Part shown: one piece after another, positions 19,168-27,731 of the stretch
Numbering within the stretch: position 1 is the stretch's first letter
Layout: every line of letters begins with the position of its first letter
Source of the DNA: Alphaproteobacteria bacterium
Lineage (GTDB): Bacteria; Pseudomonadota; Alphaproteobacteria; Oceanibaculales; Oceanibaculaceae
Reading direction: 5' to 3'
DNA length: 64,000 nt
Assembly (NCBI GenBank): GCA_018823745.1
Contig: JAHJHR010000017.1
Coordinates: 186,001-250,000, forward strand
Notes under the pieces: model-generated
Databases searched by the model: none
What the model saw: the letters and a program-made list of their open reading frames with translations, nothing else
Told to the model about the DNA's origin: nothing
Program-made: the position numbers and the translations under genes

Positions 19168-19292
19168 CCCCCTACTGTGCACAGCCCGGGCGGCAGCGTC
19201 AACCATCTGATGCTGGGCTGTTTTACGCATCAAACTTGTTTTCTCCCCTGACAAATCCTGCCAAGCTTTCCTGAGAACAAGGGGAGATGGGT

Positions 19293-20933
19293 ATGCTAGG
19301 CCTGACCGCCGATCTGGTGCTGCGCAATGGCGCGATCCACACGCTGGATGGTGACAGCAACGTTGTCTCCGCCCTGGCCATCCGCGACGGCAGCATCGTG
19401 GCGCTGGGCAGCGATAGCGACATGACGGCACTGACCGGGCCGAAGACGGAGATCATCGACCTTGCTGGCCGCACCGCCATTCCCGGCATTGTAGACAGCC
19501 ACTGTCATCCGGACAGTTATGCCGCCCGCCTTGCCGGGTGGGAGGATGTCGGCCCCGGCCGTATCCAGTCTCGCGAGGCCCTGCTCGGCCGGCTGTCGGA
19601 GGTCGCGGCGGGAAATGGTCCGGATGACTGGGTGGTCGGCTACCGGCTGAACGAGAACAAATCCGGCGGCTACCCGACGCTGGAGGAACTGGACGCCGCG
19701 GGCCAGGGCCGCCCGCTCTTCATCCTGCGCACGGACGGGCATATCGGCCTCGCCAATTCCCGCGCCTTCCAGGAGCTGGGCGTTGACCGCGACACGCCCG
19801 ATCCCGCCTTCGGGCGCTTCGACCATCACCCCGAAACCGGCGAACTGACCGGCCTGATGCGCGAGACGGCGGTGCATCTGTTCCTCGACCGCATCCACGC
19901 CGCCGACACCCCTGCCCGTCTTGCCGACGGGCTGGAGAAGGTGTTCGACGACTGGGCGCGCTACGGCATAACCACCGTCTATAACTCGCTGGCCGGCAGC
20001 CGCTCGATCCAGGCCTATCAACTGCTGAAACAGCAGGACCGCCTGCGCATGCGCATCGGCATCATCGTCTCGGGACGCGAGGACGGGCTGGTGGAGTCCT
20101 ATGTGAAGGCCGGCATCCGCTCCGGCTTCGGTGACGATATGGTGCGGGTGATCGGCGTCGAATGGTGCCCGGACTGCTCGACCTCCGGCCGCACCGCCGC
20201 CTATTACGAGCCCTATGTCGGCAAACGTATCGAGGGCGAGCCAGATCCCAATACCGGCATGCTGCTTTACGAGCTGGAAGATCTGAAATCGCGCGCACTG
20301 GCCGCCCACAAGGCCGGGCTGCAGGTGATGATCGAGGGCGTGGGCGACCGCGGCATCGATTTCGCGCTGGACGTGATCGAACACTGCCTGGCCAAGCATC
20401 CGGTGAATGACCACCGCATGCGGGTCGAGCATTGCTGCTACGTCACCCCGCCGATTCTGGACAGGCTGAAGCGCGTCGGCGCGGTGGACAGCTCCGCCAC
20501 CGGCTTCATGTATGATCTGGGCGATGCCTATCGCGCCAATCGCGGCGCGGAGGCGATGCGCTGGATGTGGCCGCATCGCAGCCTGATCGATGCCGGCATC
20601 CCTGCCCCCGGCCATTCCGACGCGATGGTGTGCGACCCCAACCCCTTCGTCGCGCTCTGGTCGATGGTGAACCGCAAGGCGCAAACCGGCGCCTCGCTGG
20701 ACGATGCCGAGGCGGTGACGGCGGAGGAAGCCTTGCGCGCCTATACGATCCTGGGGGCCTGGTCGGGCCGCGAGGAAGCGCTGAAAGGCTCGTTGGAAAT
20801 CGGCAAGCTGGCCGATATCGCCATTCTCGACCGCGATTATTTCAGTATACCGTCTGAGGAAATCCGCGATGTCGGCGTGGTGACCACGCTGCTCGGCGGC
20901 AAGATCATCCATAGCGTCCAGGAGCCATCATGA
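19293..20933 (+). CDS. Metal-dependent amidohydrolase, YtcJ-like
   Basis: This TIM-barrel amidohydrolase has about 546 residues. The metal-site motif DSHCHPDSYAARL near residue 68 (H-x-H), VEHCCYVTP, and GHSDAMVCDPNPF are visible, with an N-terminal composite sandwich domain (LVLRNGAIHTLDGD). YtcJ-like enzymes hydrolyse amides or imides; the true substrate here is unknown. I prefer ATG 19293 over 19287 because GGGGAG then has proper spacing. It overlaps the following FAD oxidoreductase by 4 bases, so the two act together. Confidence 0.88.
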   Translation: MLGLTADLVLRNGAIHTLDGDSNVVSALAIRDGSIVALGSDSDMTALTGPKTEIIDLAGRTAIPGIVDSHCHPDSYAARLAGWEDVGPGRIQSREALLGRLSEVAAGNGPDDWVVGYRLNENKSGGYPTLEELDAAGQGRPLFILRTDGHIGLANSRAFQELGVDRDTPDPAFGRFDHHPETGELTGLMRETAVHLFLDRIHAADTPARLADGLEKVFDDWARYGITTVYNSLAGSRSIQAYQLLKQQDRLRMRIGIIVSGREDGLVESYVKAGIRSGFGDDMVRVIGVEWCPDCSTSGRTAAYYEPYVGKRIEGEPDPNTGMLLYELEDLKSRALAAHKAGLQVMIEGVGDRGIDFALDVIEHCLAKHPVNDHRMRVEHCCYVTPPILDRLKRVGAVDSSATGFMYDLGDAYRANRGAEAMRWMWPHRSLIDAGIPAPGHSDAMVCDPNPFVALWSMVNRKAQTGASLDDAEAVTAEEALRAYTILGAWSGREEALKGSLEIGKLADIAILDRDYFSIPSEEIRDVGVVTTLLGGKIIHSVQEPS

Positions 20934-22237
20934 GCACCGATATCTTTGCCGCAGGCTTCAAGGCTGAACCCTATTGGTGGGAGGCTGCCAAGCCGGCCGC
21001 GACGCTGGCCAGCCCGCTGCCGGAAGCGACCGACGTGGCAATCATCGGCAGCGGCTATGCCGGGTTGTCGACGGCGCTGGAGCTGGCGCGTCACGGCACG
21101 AAGGTAACCGTTCTGGAGGCCGAGGATCTCGGCTGGGGGGCGAGTTCGCGCAATGGCGGCATGGTCTCGGGCGGGGTGAATGTCGGCAAGGGCCGGGCGA
21201 TGAATGACGACGCCACCCGCGCCATGCTGGCCGAGGCCTCGCAGGCCTATGCGCATCTGGAAGGCATCATCGAGCGCGAGAAGATCGACTGCTTCTACCA
21301 GAAGGTCGGCCGCTTCGTCGGCGCGCACACGCCCGGAGCCTTCGAGGCGCAGTCCCGCCGGGTCGAGGCGCTGAACAAGATCGCCGAATCTGAAGTCTAT
21401 ATGGTTCCGCGCGAGCGCCAGCATGAGGAGATCGCCAGCGATTTCTATTATGGCGGCATGGTGGTGCAGCGCGCCGGCGGCGTTCACCCTGCCCTGCTGC
21501 ATAAGGGCCTGCTGGAGGCAGCGCACCGCGCCGGGGCAACCCTGTGCGCCGGCACCCGCGTCGGCAAAATCGAGGGCGGGCCGGGGGCGTTCCGCGTGCA
21601 GACATCGCAGGGCGAGATACGCGCGAAGGAAGTCGTCGTTGCCTCCAACGGCTATACCGGCGACGCCACACCCTGGCAGCAGCGGCGCGTCATCCCCATC
21701 GCCAGCTTCATCATCGCCACCGAGGAGCTGGGCGAGGAGACAATCCGCGCGCTGTTCCCCAGGCTGCGCATGATCTCCGAGACCAAGCGGGTGCTGTGCT
21801 ATTACCGACCCTCGCCCGATGGCAAACGCATCATCTTCGGCGGCCGCGCGAAATTCACCAAGGCCACACCGCAGGAGAGCGCGCCGATTCTCCACGGCTT
21901 CATGTGCGACCGTTTTCCGCAGCTCGCCAGCCGTGAGGTGAAGATCACCCATGCCTGGACCGGCAATGTCGCCTTCACCTTCGACAAGCTGCCGCATATG
22001 GGCCGGCAGGCCGGCCTGCATTACGCGCTGGGCTGCAATGGCAGCGGCGTGGTGATGATGACGCATCTGGGCCACCGCACCGCCCTGAACATCCTGGGCC
22101 ACGCCAACAGCCCCAGCGCCTATGAGAAGCTGGCGATGCCGACCGTGCCGCTCTATGGCGGCAATCCGTGGTTCCTGCCCATCGTCGGCAGCTACTACAA
22201 GATGCGCGACTGGATCGACCGCCGACGGGCGGGGTGA
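20930..22237 (+). CDS. FAD-dependent amine oxidoreductase (PuuB/OrdL-like, DAO family)
   Basis: This 435-residue flavoprotein has a Rossmann FAD motif IIGSGYAGLSTALELA at 38-53 with Glu63 to bind the ribose. It has the GWGASSRNGGMVSGG segment and a late WTGNVAFTFDKLPHMG region. This pattern is typical of gamma-glutamylputrescine oxidase and related D-amino-acid-oxidase-family enzymes. It probably oxidises a secondary amine or amino acid to an imine with hydrogen peroxide release. Its coupling to the amidohydrolase suggests a two-step catabolic pair. The substrate is not defined by sequence. Confidence 0.88.
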   Translation: MSTDIFAAGFKAEPYWWEAAKPAATLASPLPEATDVAIIGSGYAGLSTALELARHGTKVTVLEAEDLGWGASSRNGGMVSGGVNVGKGRAMNDDATRAMLAEASQAYAHLEGIIEREKIDCFYQKVGRFVGAHTPGAFEAQSRRVEALNKIAESEVYMVPRERQHEEIASDFYYGGMVVQRAGGVHPALLHKGLLEAAHRAGATLCAGTRVGKIEGGPGAFRVQTSQGEIRAKEVVVASNGYTGDATPWQQRRVIPIASFIIATEELGEETIRALFPRLRMISETKRVLCYYRPSPDGKRIIFGGRAKFTKATPQESAPILHGFMCDRFPQLASREVKITHAWTGNVAFTFDKLPHMGRQAGLHYALGCNGSGVVMMTHLGHRTALNILGHANSPSAYEKLAMPTVPLYGGNPWFLPIVGSYYKMRDWIDRRRAG

Positions 22238-22246
22238 GGCGGAACG

Positions 22247-22873
22247 TCAGACCGTCTGGAAGAGCAGCCGGACGAAATCGCGATAGAGCAGAACCTGTCC
22301 GGGCAGAATCCGGGAATCGTTCAGGGCCCGCCCGAGAATCAGCCCGCCTTCCACCAGCGCGGTGGCCATGTCGGCCAGAGCATCCAGATCGACCGGCTCC
22401 CACGGCGGGTAGCGCGTGGCGATTGCCTCGAACCGTGACCGGAAGCGCCGCCGCCAGTCCAGCATGCCTTCCGCGTTCAGCGCCCTGATCTCGGCATCAA
22501 ATAGCTGGTCCTGATAGCAGAAGGACGCCGCCAGGCAGCCCGGGTAATTATCGGGCAGATCCGCCAGCAACTCGGCGAACATCTTGAGGCCGACCAGAAA
22601 GCCGTGCAGCGGGTCCTCGTTCAGCTCGTCAGCCCGGCTGAACAGATCGTCGAGCAAGGCCTTGTCGCGTTCCAGATAGCGCAACAGCATCGCCTTCGCG
22701 AGCGTGTTCTTATCCCTGAAATGATAGAAGAATCCGCTTTTGGTGATGCCGGCGGCGGCGACCAGCTCGTCGATGGAGGTCGCGGCAAATCCTTTGGCAA
22801 GAACGGCCTCCTCGGCCAGTTCCAGCAATCGCTCGCGCGCCTCGCCGCGCCGTGTCGGAGGCAAATGGTTCAT
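22247..22873 (-). CDS. TetR-family transcriptional regulator
   Basis: The N-terminal helix-turn-helix spans about residues 12-55, with KGFAATSIDELVAAAGITKSGFFYHF as recognition region. The C-terminal ligand-binding half is poorly conserved, as usual. It has 208 residues. It is convergent with the amidohydrolase/oxidoreductase pair (9 bases apart) and divergent from the methyltransferase gene. It could control itself, mmuM or the neighbouring catabolic genes. A dyad at its own start suggests autoregulation. Confidence 0.9.
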   Translation of the reverse strand: MNHLPPTRRGEARERLLELAEEAVLAKGFAATSIDELVAAAGITKSGFFYHFRDKNTLAKAMLLRYLERDKALLDDLFSRADELNEDPLHGFLVGLKMFAELLADLPDNYPGCLAASFCYQDQLFDAEIRALNAEGMLDWRRRFRSRFEAIATRYPPWEPVDLDALADMATALVEGGLILGRALNDSRILPGQVLLYRDFVRLLFQTV

Positions 22874-22877
22874 GCCG

Positions 22878-22893
22878 TACTGTACCGCAAGTA
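22878..22893. promoter_or_regulatory. TACT-N8-AGTA dyad at the tetR start (possible TetR operator)
   Basis: A 16-base imperfect palindrome, TACTTGCGGTACAGTA on the minus strand, lies 5 bases before the tetR start codon. Size and position fit a TetR-family operator. There is no second copy to support it. Confidence 0.3.
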
Positions 22894-23077
22894 TAGTTAA
22901 TTCTGAAATGACAATGCCCGTTTACTCGAAGGACTCCAGAAAGATCAATATAAAGCTGTAAAGAAACGGAAAAATTATTCTGCCTTACCGTTCCATGAGT
23001 GCTCTAGAAGCGCAGCCGGCGATCCTTATAGTCCCTGCCGACCGCCGCATAGCGGCAGAAACAAGAGGAATCGCCCC

Positions 23078-24034
23078 ATGCACAAATACAGGCACGCTCT
23101 GCCACAGCTTTCCGACACGCTGTTCCTGACCGATGGCGGGCTGGAAACCACCCTGCTATTCCATGACGGGATCGACCTGCCCTGCTTTGCCTCCTTTCCG
23201 CTGGCGGACGAGCCGAAGGGCCGGGAGATGCTGCGGGACTATTACACCCGGTATGCCCGGATGGCGCAGCAGCGCCGCGTCGGCTTCATCCTGGAAACGC
23301 CGACCTGGCGCGCCAATCCCGATTGGGCGGCGAAGCTGGGCTACGACGCCGGCCGGCTGGCCGAGAGCAACCGCAACTCGGTCACGCTGATGGCGGAAAT
23401 CCGCGACACTTTCGAGACGCCCGCCTCGCCGATGGTCATCAGCGGCGCCATCGGCCCGCGCGGCGATGGCTACCGGGCGGACAGCAGGATGAGCGTCGAC
23501 GAGGCCTTGGCCTATCACAGCCCGCAGATCGACACTTTCGCCGGCACCGCGGCCGATATGGTGGCGGCCTTCACGCTGAACTATGTCGAAGAAGCCATTG
23601 GCATCGCCCTGGCCGCCCAGGCCGCACAGATACCGGCGGCACTCTCCTTCACGCTGGAGACCGACGGCAGGCTGCCGACCGGCCAGTCGCTGCAGGAGGC
23701 CATTGATACGGTCGATCTGGCAACCGGCAGCGCCCCGGCCTATTACATGATCAACTGCGCCCACCCGACGCATTTCATGGCCGAGCTGACCCATGGTGGC
23801 GCCTGGACCCAGCGCATTCGCGGCCTGCGCGCCAACGCCTCGAAACGCAGCCATGCCGAGCTGGACGAAGCCACCGATCTGGATGCCGGTGATCCGGTCG
23901 AACTCGGGCAGCTGTACCGCGAGTTGCTGGGCACGCTGAACCGCATCAGCGTCATCGGTGGCTGTTGTGGCACCGACCACCGCCATGTCGAACAGATCGC
24001 CGACCACTGCCTGCCAGCCAGGGCGGCGGCGTAA
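23078..24034 (+). CDS. mmuM: Homocysteine S-methyltransferase family protein
   Basis: This zinc-dependent barrel enzyme moves a methyl group from S-methylmethionine (or a related sulfonium or betaine donor) to homocysteine. The three zinc cysteines are visible: Cys227 in INCAHP and Cys296-Cys297 in IGGCCGT. The N-terminal LTDGGLETTLLF motif is present. The length of 318 residues matches a stand-alone MmuM-type enzyme, not a full cobalamin methionine synthase. An AAGAGGAA ribosome site precedes ATG 23078. It is a single gene between a tetR and a convergent operon, so its methyl donor could differ from S-methylmethionine. Confidence 0.88.
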   Translation: MHKYRHALPQLSDTLFLTDGGLETTLLFHDGIDLPCFASFPLADEPKGREMLRDYYTRYARMAQQRRVGFILETPTWRANPDWAAKLGYDAGRLAESNRNSVTLMAEIRDTFETPASPMVISGAIGPRGDGYRADSRMSVDEALAYHSPQIDTFAGTAADMVAAFTLNYVEEAIGIALAAQAAQIPAALSFTLETDGRLPTGQSLQEAIDTVDLATGSAPAYYMINCAHPTHFMAELTHGGAWTQRIRGLRANASKRSHAELDEATDLDAGDPVELGQLYRELLGTLNRISVIGGCCGTDHRHVEQIADHCLPARAAA

Positions 24035-24047
24035 CGCTCTCCCTCTT

Positions 24048-24148
24048 TCGTCATGGTCGGACTTGATCCGACCATCCATTGACCGAGCGAACTGCGCGGA
24101 CAGATGGACCCCCAAGTGCCATGGGCGGGTCAAGCCCGAGGGTGACGA
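24048..24148. repeat. Long imperfect inverted repeat between convergent genes (REP-like or bidirectional terminator)
   Basis: The left arm, beginning TCGTCATGGTCGGACTTGAT, matches the reverse complement of the right arm, which begins TCGTCACCCTCGGGCTTGAC. They form a roughly 100-base palindromic unit. Similar GTCATxxTCGGxCTTGAxCCG palindromes are common intergenic repeats in Alphaproteobacteria (general knowledge). Sitting between two gene 3' ends, it may also stop transcription from both sides. Confidence 0.6.
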
Positions 24149-24161
24149 TGGAGGAAGCTTC

Positions 24162-25133
24162 TCAATAAGCCGAATCACCGCCCTCCGGCGTCAGGCCCAG
24201 GGAATCGCAGGCGAGGTAGCAGAATTCGAGCATGACGGTCGCGGCGAGCCAGGCGGTCTGGCCCTTGAGGTCAGCGCCGGGGGTCAGCGTGTTCACGTCG
24301 AAGCCGACGAAGTTGATGCCCTTCAGGGCGCGCAGCAGGCCCAGCCCCTCGCGGGCCGTCGCCCCGCCCCAGGCCGGGGTGAAGACGCCGGGAGCCGCCG
24401 AGGGATCGAAGAAATCCATGTCGAAGCACAGGAAGACCGGGCGGTCGCCAAAAGTGTCCTTGAAGCGTTTGGCGAGGCCGGCAATGCCCTCGCTCTCCAG
24501 CGCCTCGATGGGGATGGCCTGGTAGCCGAGCCCCTTGGTGTAGTCAAACACGCGCGGCACATAGGTGAAGCCGCGCAGGCCGAAATGGATCGACCGGCTG
24601 GCATCGACATAGCCCTGCTCCACCGCGTAGGAGAAGGTGGTGGCCGGGTTTATCGCCTGCTCGTTCCCGGCTTCGGGATAGGCATCGGTGTGCGAATCGA
24701 AATGCAGCACGCAGAGGTCGGGATATTTGCGGCTGAGTGCCTGCATCTGCGGCAGGCTGATGACACCGTCGCCGCCCATGCAGATCGGCACGACGCCCCG
24801 GTCCACCACGGATGAGATCGCCGCGGCCATCGTCTCGACCGAGGATTCAACCTCCGCCGAGACCACCGGCACGTCGCCGCAATCGACCAGTCCCAGTGCC
24901 CGCACCGGATCGAAATCGCCGGGATCATCCGGCCGGTAATGCCGCACCATGTCGGTCGACATATAGCGGATCGCCGCCGGCCCCAGCCGCGCGCCGACCC
25001 GCTTGGGGTGGCGCCCACAATCGAAGGGCAGGCCGATCACCGCCGCCCTGGCGCCGGTCAGGTCCAGTGTCTGCGGCACGCTGAGATAGGTGCCCACGGT
25101 ACGGAACAGGGACTCAGGCAGCTTCTCGGTCAT
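24162..25133 (-). CDS. Ureohydrolase (arginase/agmatinase fold) with an altered metal site
   Basis: The arginase-fold family hydrolyses guanidino compounds to urea and an amine using two manganese ions. Five of the six usual ligands are visible: Asp146, His148 and Asp150 (HFDSHTD), and Asp238 and Asp240 (FDMDFFD). The sixth, the His of the GGDH motif, is Gly123 here (GGDGVISLP). The family motifs RVGARLGPAAIR and GGATAREG are intact. With 323 residues it is full length and not a pseudogene. It is the last gene of a seven-gene operon, overlapping the DUF1028 gene by 4 bases. Activity may be altered: a different metal, a formimino-type substrate, or a non-catalytic role. Confidence 0.85.
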   Translation of the reverse strand: MTEKLPESLFRTVGTYLSVPQTLDLTGARAAVIGLPFDCGRHPKRVGARLGPAAIRYMSTDMVRHYRPDDPGDFDPVRALGLVDCGDVPVVSAEVESSVETMAAAISSVVDRGVVPICMGGDGVISLPQMQALSRKYPDLCVLHFDSHTDAYPEAGNEQAINPATTFSYAVEQGYVDASRSIHFGLRGFTYVPRVFDYTKGLGYQAIPIEALESEGIAGLAKRFKDTFGDRPVFLCFDMDFFDPSAAPGVFTPAWGGATAREGLGLLRALKGINFVGFDVNTLTPGADLKGQTAWLAATVMLEFCYLACDSLGLTPEGGDSAY

Positions 25134-25843
25134 GTGTAGCTGATCCCCAGCTCCTTCATGCGGGCCTGCGCCGCCTCATACAGATCGCCCTGCGGCGGCA
25201 CGCTGTCCGGGTCCAGCACGCGCACGGCGAAGCCCGCCGCCTCCGCCCGGTAGCGTTCCCACAGCCGGCGCAGATCCGGCAGCGGAGTCTCGGACCAGTC
25301 GATGCGCAGATCGAACAGCGGGAAGCTGTTCTCGCCAATGGCGATCATCTGCGCGGCATGCACCGTCCCGGTCTCGCCGCCCGCCGCCTCGCCCGCCTCG
25401 ATGGCGCGCAGCAGGCGTTCGGCGATGTCCAGCGACGGATCGGCGGTGAAGGCCGCAACCATTGCCTTCGGCACGGTTGGGTTATCGATGATGTTGCCAA
25501 TAGCGACTACGCCCGGCGCCTGCGCCTCTGCGCGGATCGAATAGATCTTGTCGCCATGGTGGAAGGCGGTGTTGCCGTCCTTATCCACACAGGCAAGCTG
25601 GCGCCAGCCGATATCCGTGCTGCTGGCGACAACGGCGGCCATCGCCTCGGCAGCGGTGGCACCATCCTCCAGCAGGCGGATGCCGCGCGGCCCCAGCCGG
25701 GGGTCAGTGCGGTGCTGGGTCAGGAAGCCGCCGACGCCGGATTTCAGATAGACGCAGCGGCTGCCGACCGCGAGGTTGGAGGTGGAGATGACCGCGCCGA
25801 TTTCGCCGGTCCGGCCACAGCGCGCGACGAGAGAAAAGGTCAT
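25130..25843 (-). CDS. DUF1028 family protein (Ntn-hydrolase-like)
   Basis: The TFSLVARCGRTGEIGAVIST start and the GVGGFLTQ region identify DUF1028, a family of unknown function with an N-terminal-nucleophile-like fold. After Met removal a Thr2 would be N-terminal, which fits an Ntn nucleophile (inference). Length is 237 residues. It sits between the amidinotransferase-like gene (9 bases apart) and the ureohydrolase-like gene (overlap). It probably acts on an amide or ureido intermediate of the same pathway, but this is not shown by sequence. Confidence 0.85.
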   Translation of the reverse strand: MTFSLVARCGRTGEIGAVISTSNLAVGSRCVYLKSGVGGFLTQHRTDPRLGPRGIRLLEDGATAAEAMAAVVASSTDIGWRQLACVDKDGNTAFHHGDKIYSIRAEAQAPGVVAIGNIIDNPTVPKAMVAAFTADPSLDIAERLLRAIEAGEAAGGETGTVHAAQMIAIGENSFPLFDLRIDWSETPLPDLRRLWERYRAEAAGFAVRVLDPDSVPPQGDLYEAAQARMKELGISYT

Positions 25844-25852
25844 GTCAGCCCC

Positions 25853-26863
25853 TTAGATGGAATCGCGGATCAGCGGGCTGGTCGAGCAATGGATGCCACC
25901 GCCGCCCAGCCAGATCTTGTCGTATTTCACATCGACGATCTCGATGCCCAGCTTGTCCAGCGTCTCGGCGGTGCGCGGCGACAGGCCGGCCTCCATGATC
26001 AGCCGTCCCGGCTTCACCGCGATGCAGTTCACCGCGCCCGAGGGGTCCTCGGGATTGACCTCGATGGTGCGGATCTTCATTTCCTTCAGCTTCTCCAGGA
26101 ACCAGAAGGGCAACTGCGTCGGATTGATGATGGCGGTATCGACATCGATCATCACCATCGCGCCGTCGATATGCAACCGGTAGCCGGTCAGGTCGACGCG
26201 CAGCAGCTCGCAGCCCTGCGCCTTCAGCACTTCCTCGACCTGGCGCGTGCCTTCCTCATTCACCCGGTTGGACCGGCCGATAGCGGCGATGCCCGGCTTC
26301 AGCCAGGCGAAGCTGCCGCCTTCCATGATGCCGGTGCCGTGGATGGTGCGCAGGATCGGCATACCGATGCTGGCCAGGGTCTCTGTCGCCGGGGCTTCCT
26401 CGCCGCGCCGCACGATCGGGCCGAGGCGCGTGACGATGGCCCCGCCCTTGACGCCGATGACCGAATCGCGGGTATAGATCGACTTGTGCTTACCCGGCGC
26501 GCAACGCTTCAGATAGACGACCTCGACACCTTCGGCGCGCAGCGCATTGGCCAGCCCGTCATGCTGGGCCTGCTGTTCCTCCAGGGTCGGGATGGTGTCG
26601 CCGCGCCAGTACCAGGACTGGTTTTCGACATCGCCATAGCTGCCGAGATGCTCCAGGCGCTTGGACGGGTCGATCACCTTCATCTCATCGCCGGGGCGGT
26701 GCATCAGCACCTTGCGCAGCGTGCCGACATCATTGTCGCAACCCCATTGCTGGCCCCATACCGTCTCCTGCTGACCGGGGCTCTCGAAGCCCGGCTCGGG
26801 ATGCGAATGGAAAATCTTCATCGTCATGTTGTAGCGGTATTCGAATTCACTCACGGCGCCCAT
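25853..26863 (-). CDS. Amidinotransferase / arginine-deiminase superfamily enzyme
   Basis: This 336-residue pentein-fold enzyme should attack a guanidino (amidine) carbon through a covalent cysteine. The catalytic triad is visible as Glu181 (MEGGSF), His231 (LHID) and Cys326 (GGGIHCSTSP). Asp133 (TRD) matches the guanidinium-binding Asp. It most resembles dimethylarginine dimethylaminohydrolase and arginine deiminase-type proteins, but could also be an amidinotransferase. AGGGAGAG stands five bases before the ATG. It follows the importer genes by 40 bases and precedes DUF1028, so it likely acts on the imported compound. Confidence 0.88.
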   Translation of the reverse strand: MGAVSEFEYRYNMTMKIFHSHPEPGFESPGQQETVWGQQWGCDNDVGTLRKVLMHRPGDEMKVIDPSKRLEHLGSYGDVENQSWYWRGDTIPTLEEQQAQHDGLANALRAEGVEVVYLKRCAPGKHKSIYTRDSVIGVKGGAIVTRLGPIVRRGEEAPATETLASIGMPILRTIHGTGIMEGGSFAWLKPGIAAIGRSNRVNEEGTRQVEEVLKAQGCELLRVDLTGYRLHIDGAMVMIDVDTAIINPTQLPFWFLEKLKEMKIRTIEVNPEDPSGAVNCIAVKPGRLIMEAGLSPRTAETLDKLGIEIVDVKYDKIWLGGGGIHCSTSPLIRDSI

Positions 26864-26903
26864 GGCGGCTCTCCCTAGGTTGATGGTTTCTTTGTTGTCC
26901 GCC

Positions 26904-27731
26904 TTACTCGCCGACAGAAGCCGCCTGTTCCAGCCGGCGCTGACGGCGATGACGCACCCACAGATCGAGCAGCAGAAGCGCCAGAGTGGCCGCGATCAGC
27001 ATCGTCGCGACGGCGGCGATGGTGGGGTCGAGGTGATCCTCGATGCCGTTCCAGATTCGCTTTGGCAGGGTGTAGATCGCCCGGCTGGTGATGAACAGCA
27101 CCATGACGATCTCGTCGAAGGAAATGGTGAAGGCGAACAGCGCACCCGACAGCAGGCCGGGCAGGATCGACGGTACGATCACCCAGCGGATGGTCTGCGG
27201 CATGCTGGCCCCCAGGCTGCGGGCCGCCTGTTCCTGCCGAAGATCAAAATTCGCCAACGAGGCGGAGACGGTGATGATCACATAGGGGATGGCGACCAGC
27301 GTATGCGCCAGGATCACGCCGATATAGGTGTCGATGATGCCCAGATCGATCCAGAACCGGTACATCGCCAGCGCCTGCACAATGGTCGGCACGATGATCG
27401 GAATCAGCATGAAAGTACGCACCGATTCCGACAGATTGGTCGATAGCCGCCAGCAGCCGATGGCGCAGAGTGAGCCCAGGATGACGGCGAAGATCGTCGC
27501 GCAGGTCGCGATGATCACGCTCTGCGCGGTCGCCGACAGCCAGATTTCATTGGTGAAGAAGGCGGCGTAATGCTCCAGCGAGATGCCGTCCTTTGGCAAG
27601 GACAGGTAATACTGGTCGGTCACCGAGACCGGGAAGATCACCACCATCGGCAGGATCAGGAAGGCCAGCACCGTCCAGGCACCGCCCAGCACCAGCCCCC
27701 GGCCGAATTTCTCGCGGAAATCGCCCTTCAT
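26904..27731 (-). CDS. Polyamine-type ABC transporter permease (PotC-like)
   Basis: This inner-membrane permease of a spermidine/putrescine-type importer has 275 residues and six helices. The EAA loop (EQAARSLGASMPQTIRWVI) is clear. It overlaps the PotB-like gene by 4 bases. It belongs to the operon that also encodes guanidino-type enzymes, so the cargo may be an arginine-like or agmatine-like cation. Confidence 0.92.
   Translation of the reverse strand: MKGDFREKFGRGLVLGGAWTVLAFLILPMVVIFPVSVTDQYYLSLPKDGISLEHYAAFFTNEIWLSATAQSVIIATCATIFAVILGSLCAIGCWRLSTNLSESVRTFMLIPIIVPTIVQALAMYRFWIDLGIIDTYIGVILAHTLVAIPYVIITVSASLANFDLRQEQAARSLGASMPQTIRWVIVPSILPGLLSGALFAFTISFDEIVMVLFITSRAIYTLPKRIWNGIEDHLDPTIAAVATMLIAATLALLLLDLWVRHRRQRRLEQAASVGE

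Larger units (their letters stand above)
18898..19292. other. 395-base leuA leader and divergent promoter region
   Basis: This gene-poor stretch holds the leucine leader peptide (19117-19167), its terminator (19101-19131) and about 200 bases of untranslated leader before leuA. The right part also has to carry the promoter of the divergent amidohydrolase gene; I could not assign its -35 and -10 boxes reliably. Confidence 0.7.

Noticed and set aside
20842..20851. A further TCAGTATACC word
   Set aside because: It lies inside the amidohydrolase coding sequence, not before a gene. It is kept as a warning that the island motif may partly be chance.
22874..23077. SAM or SAH riboswitch before the homocysteine methyltransferase gene
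   Set aside because: I found a small CTGCCG/CGGCAG hairpin near the start but none of the conserved core sequences of known SAM or SAH riboswitches.
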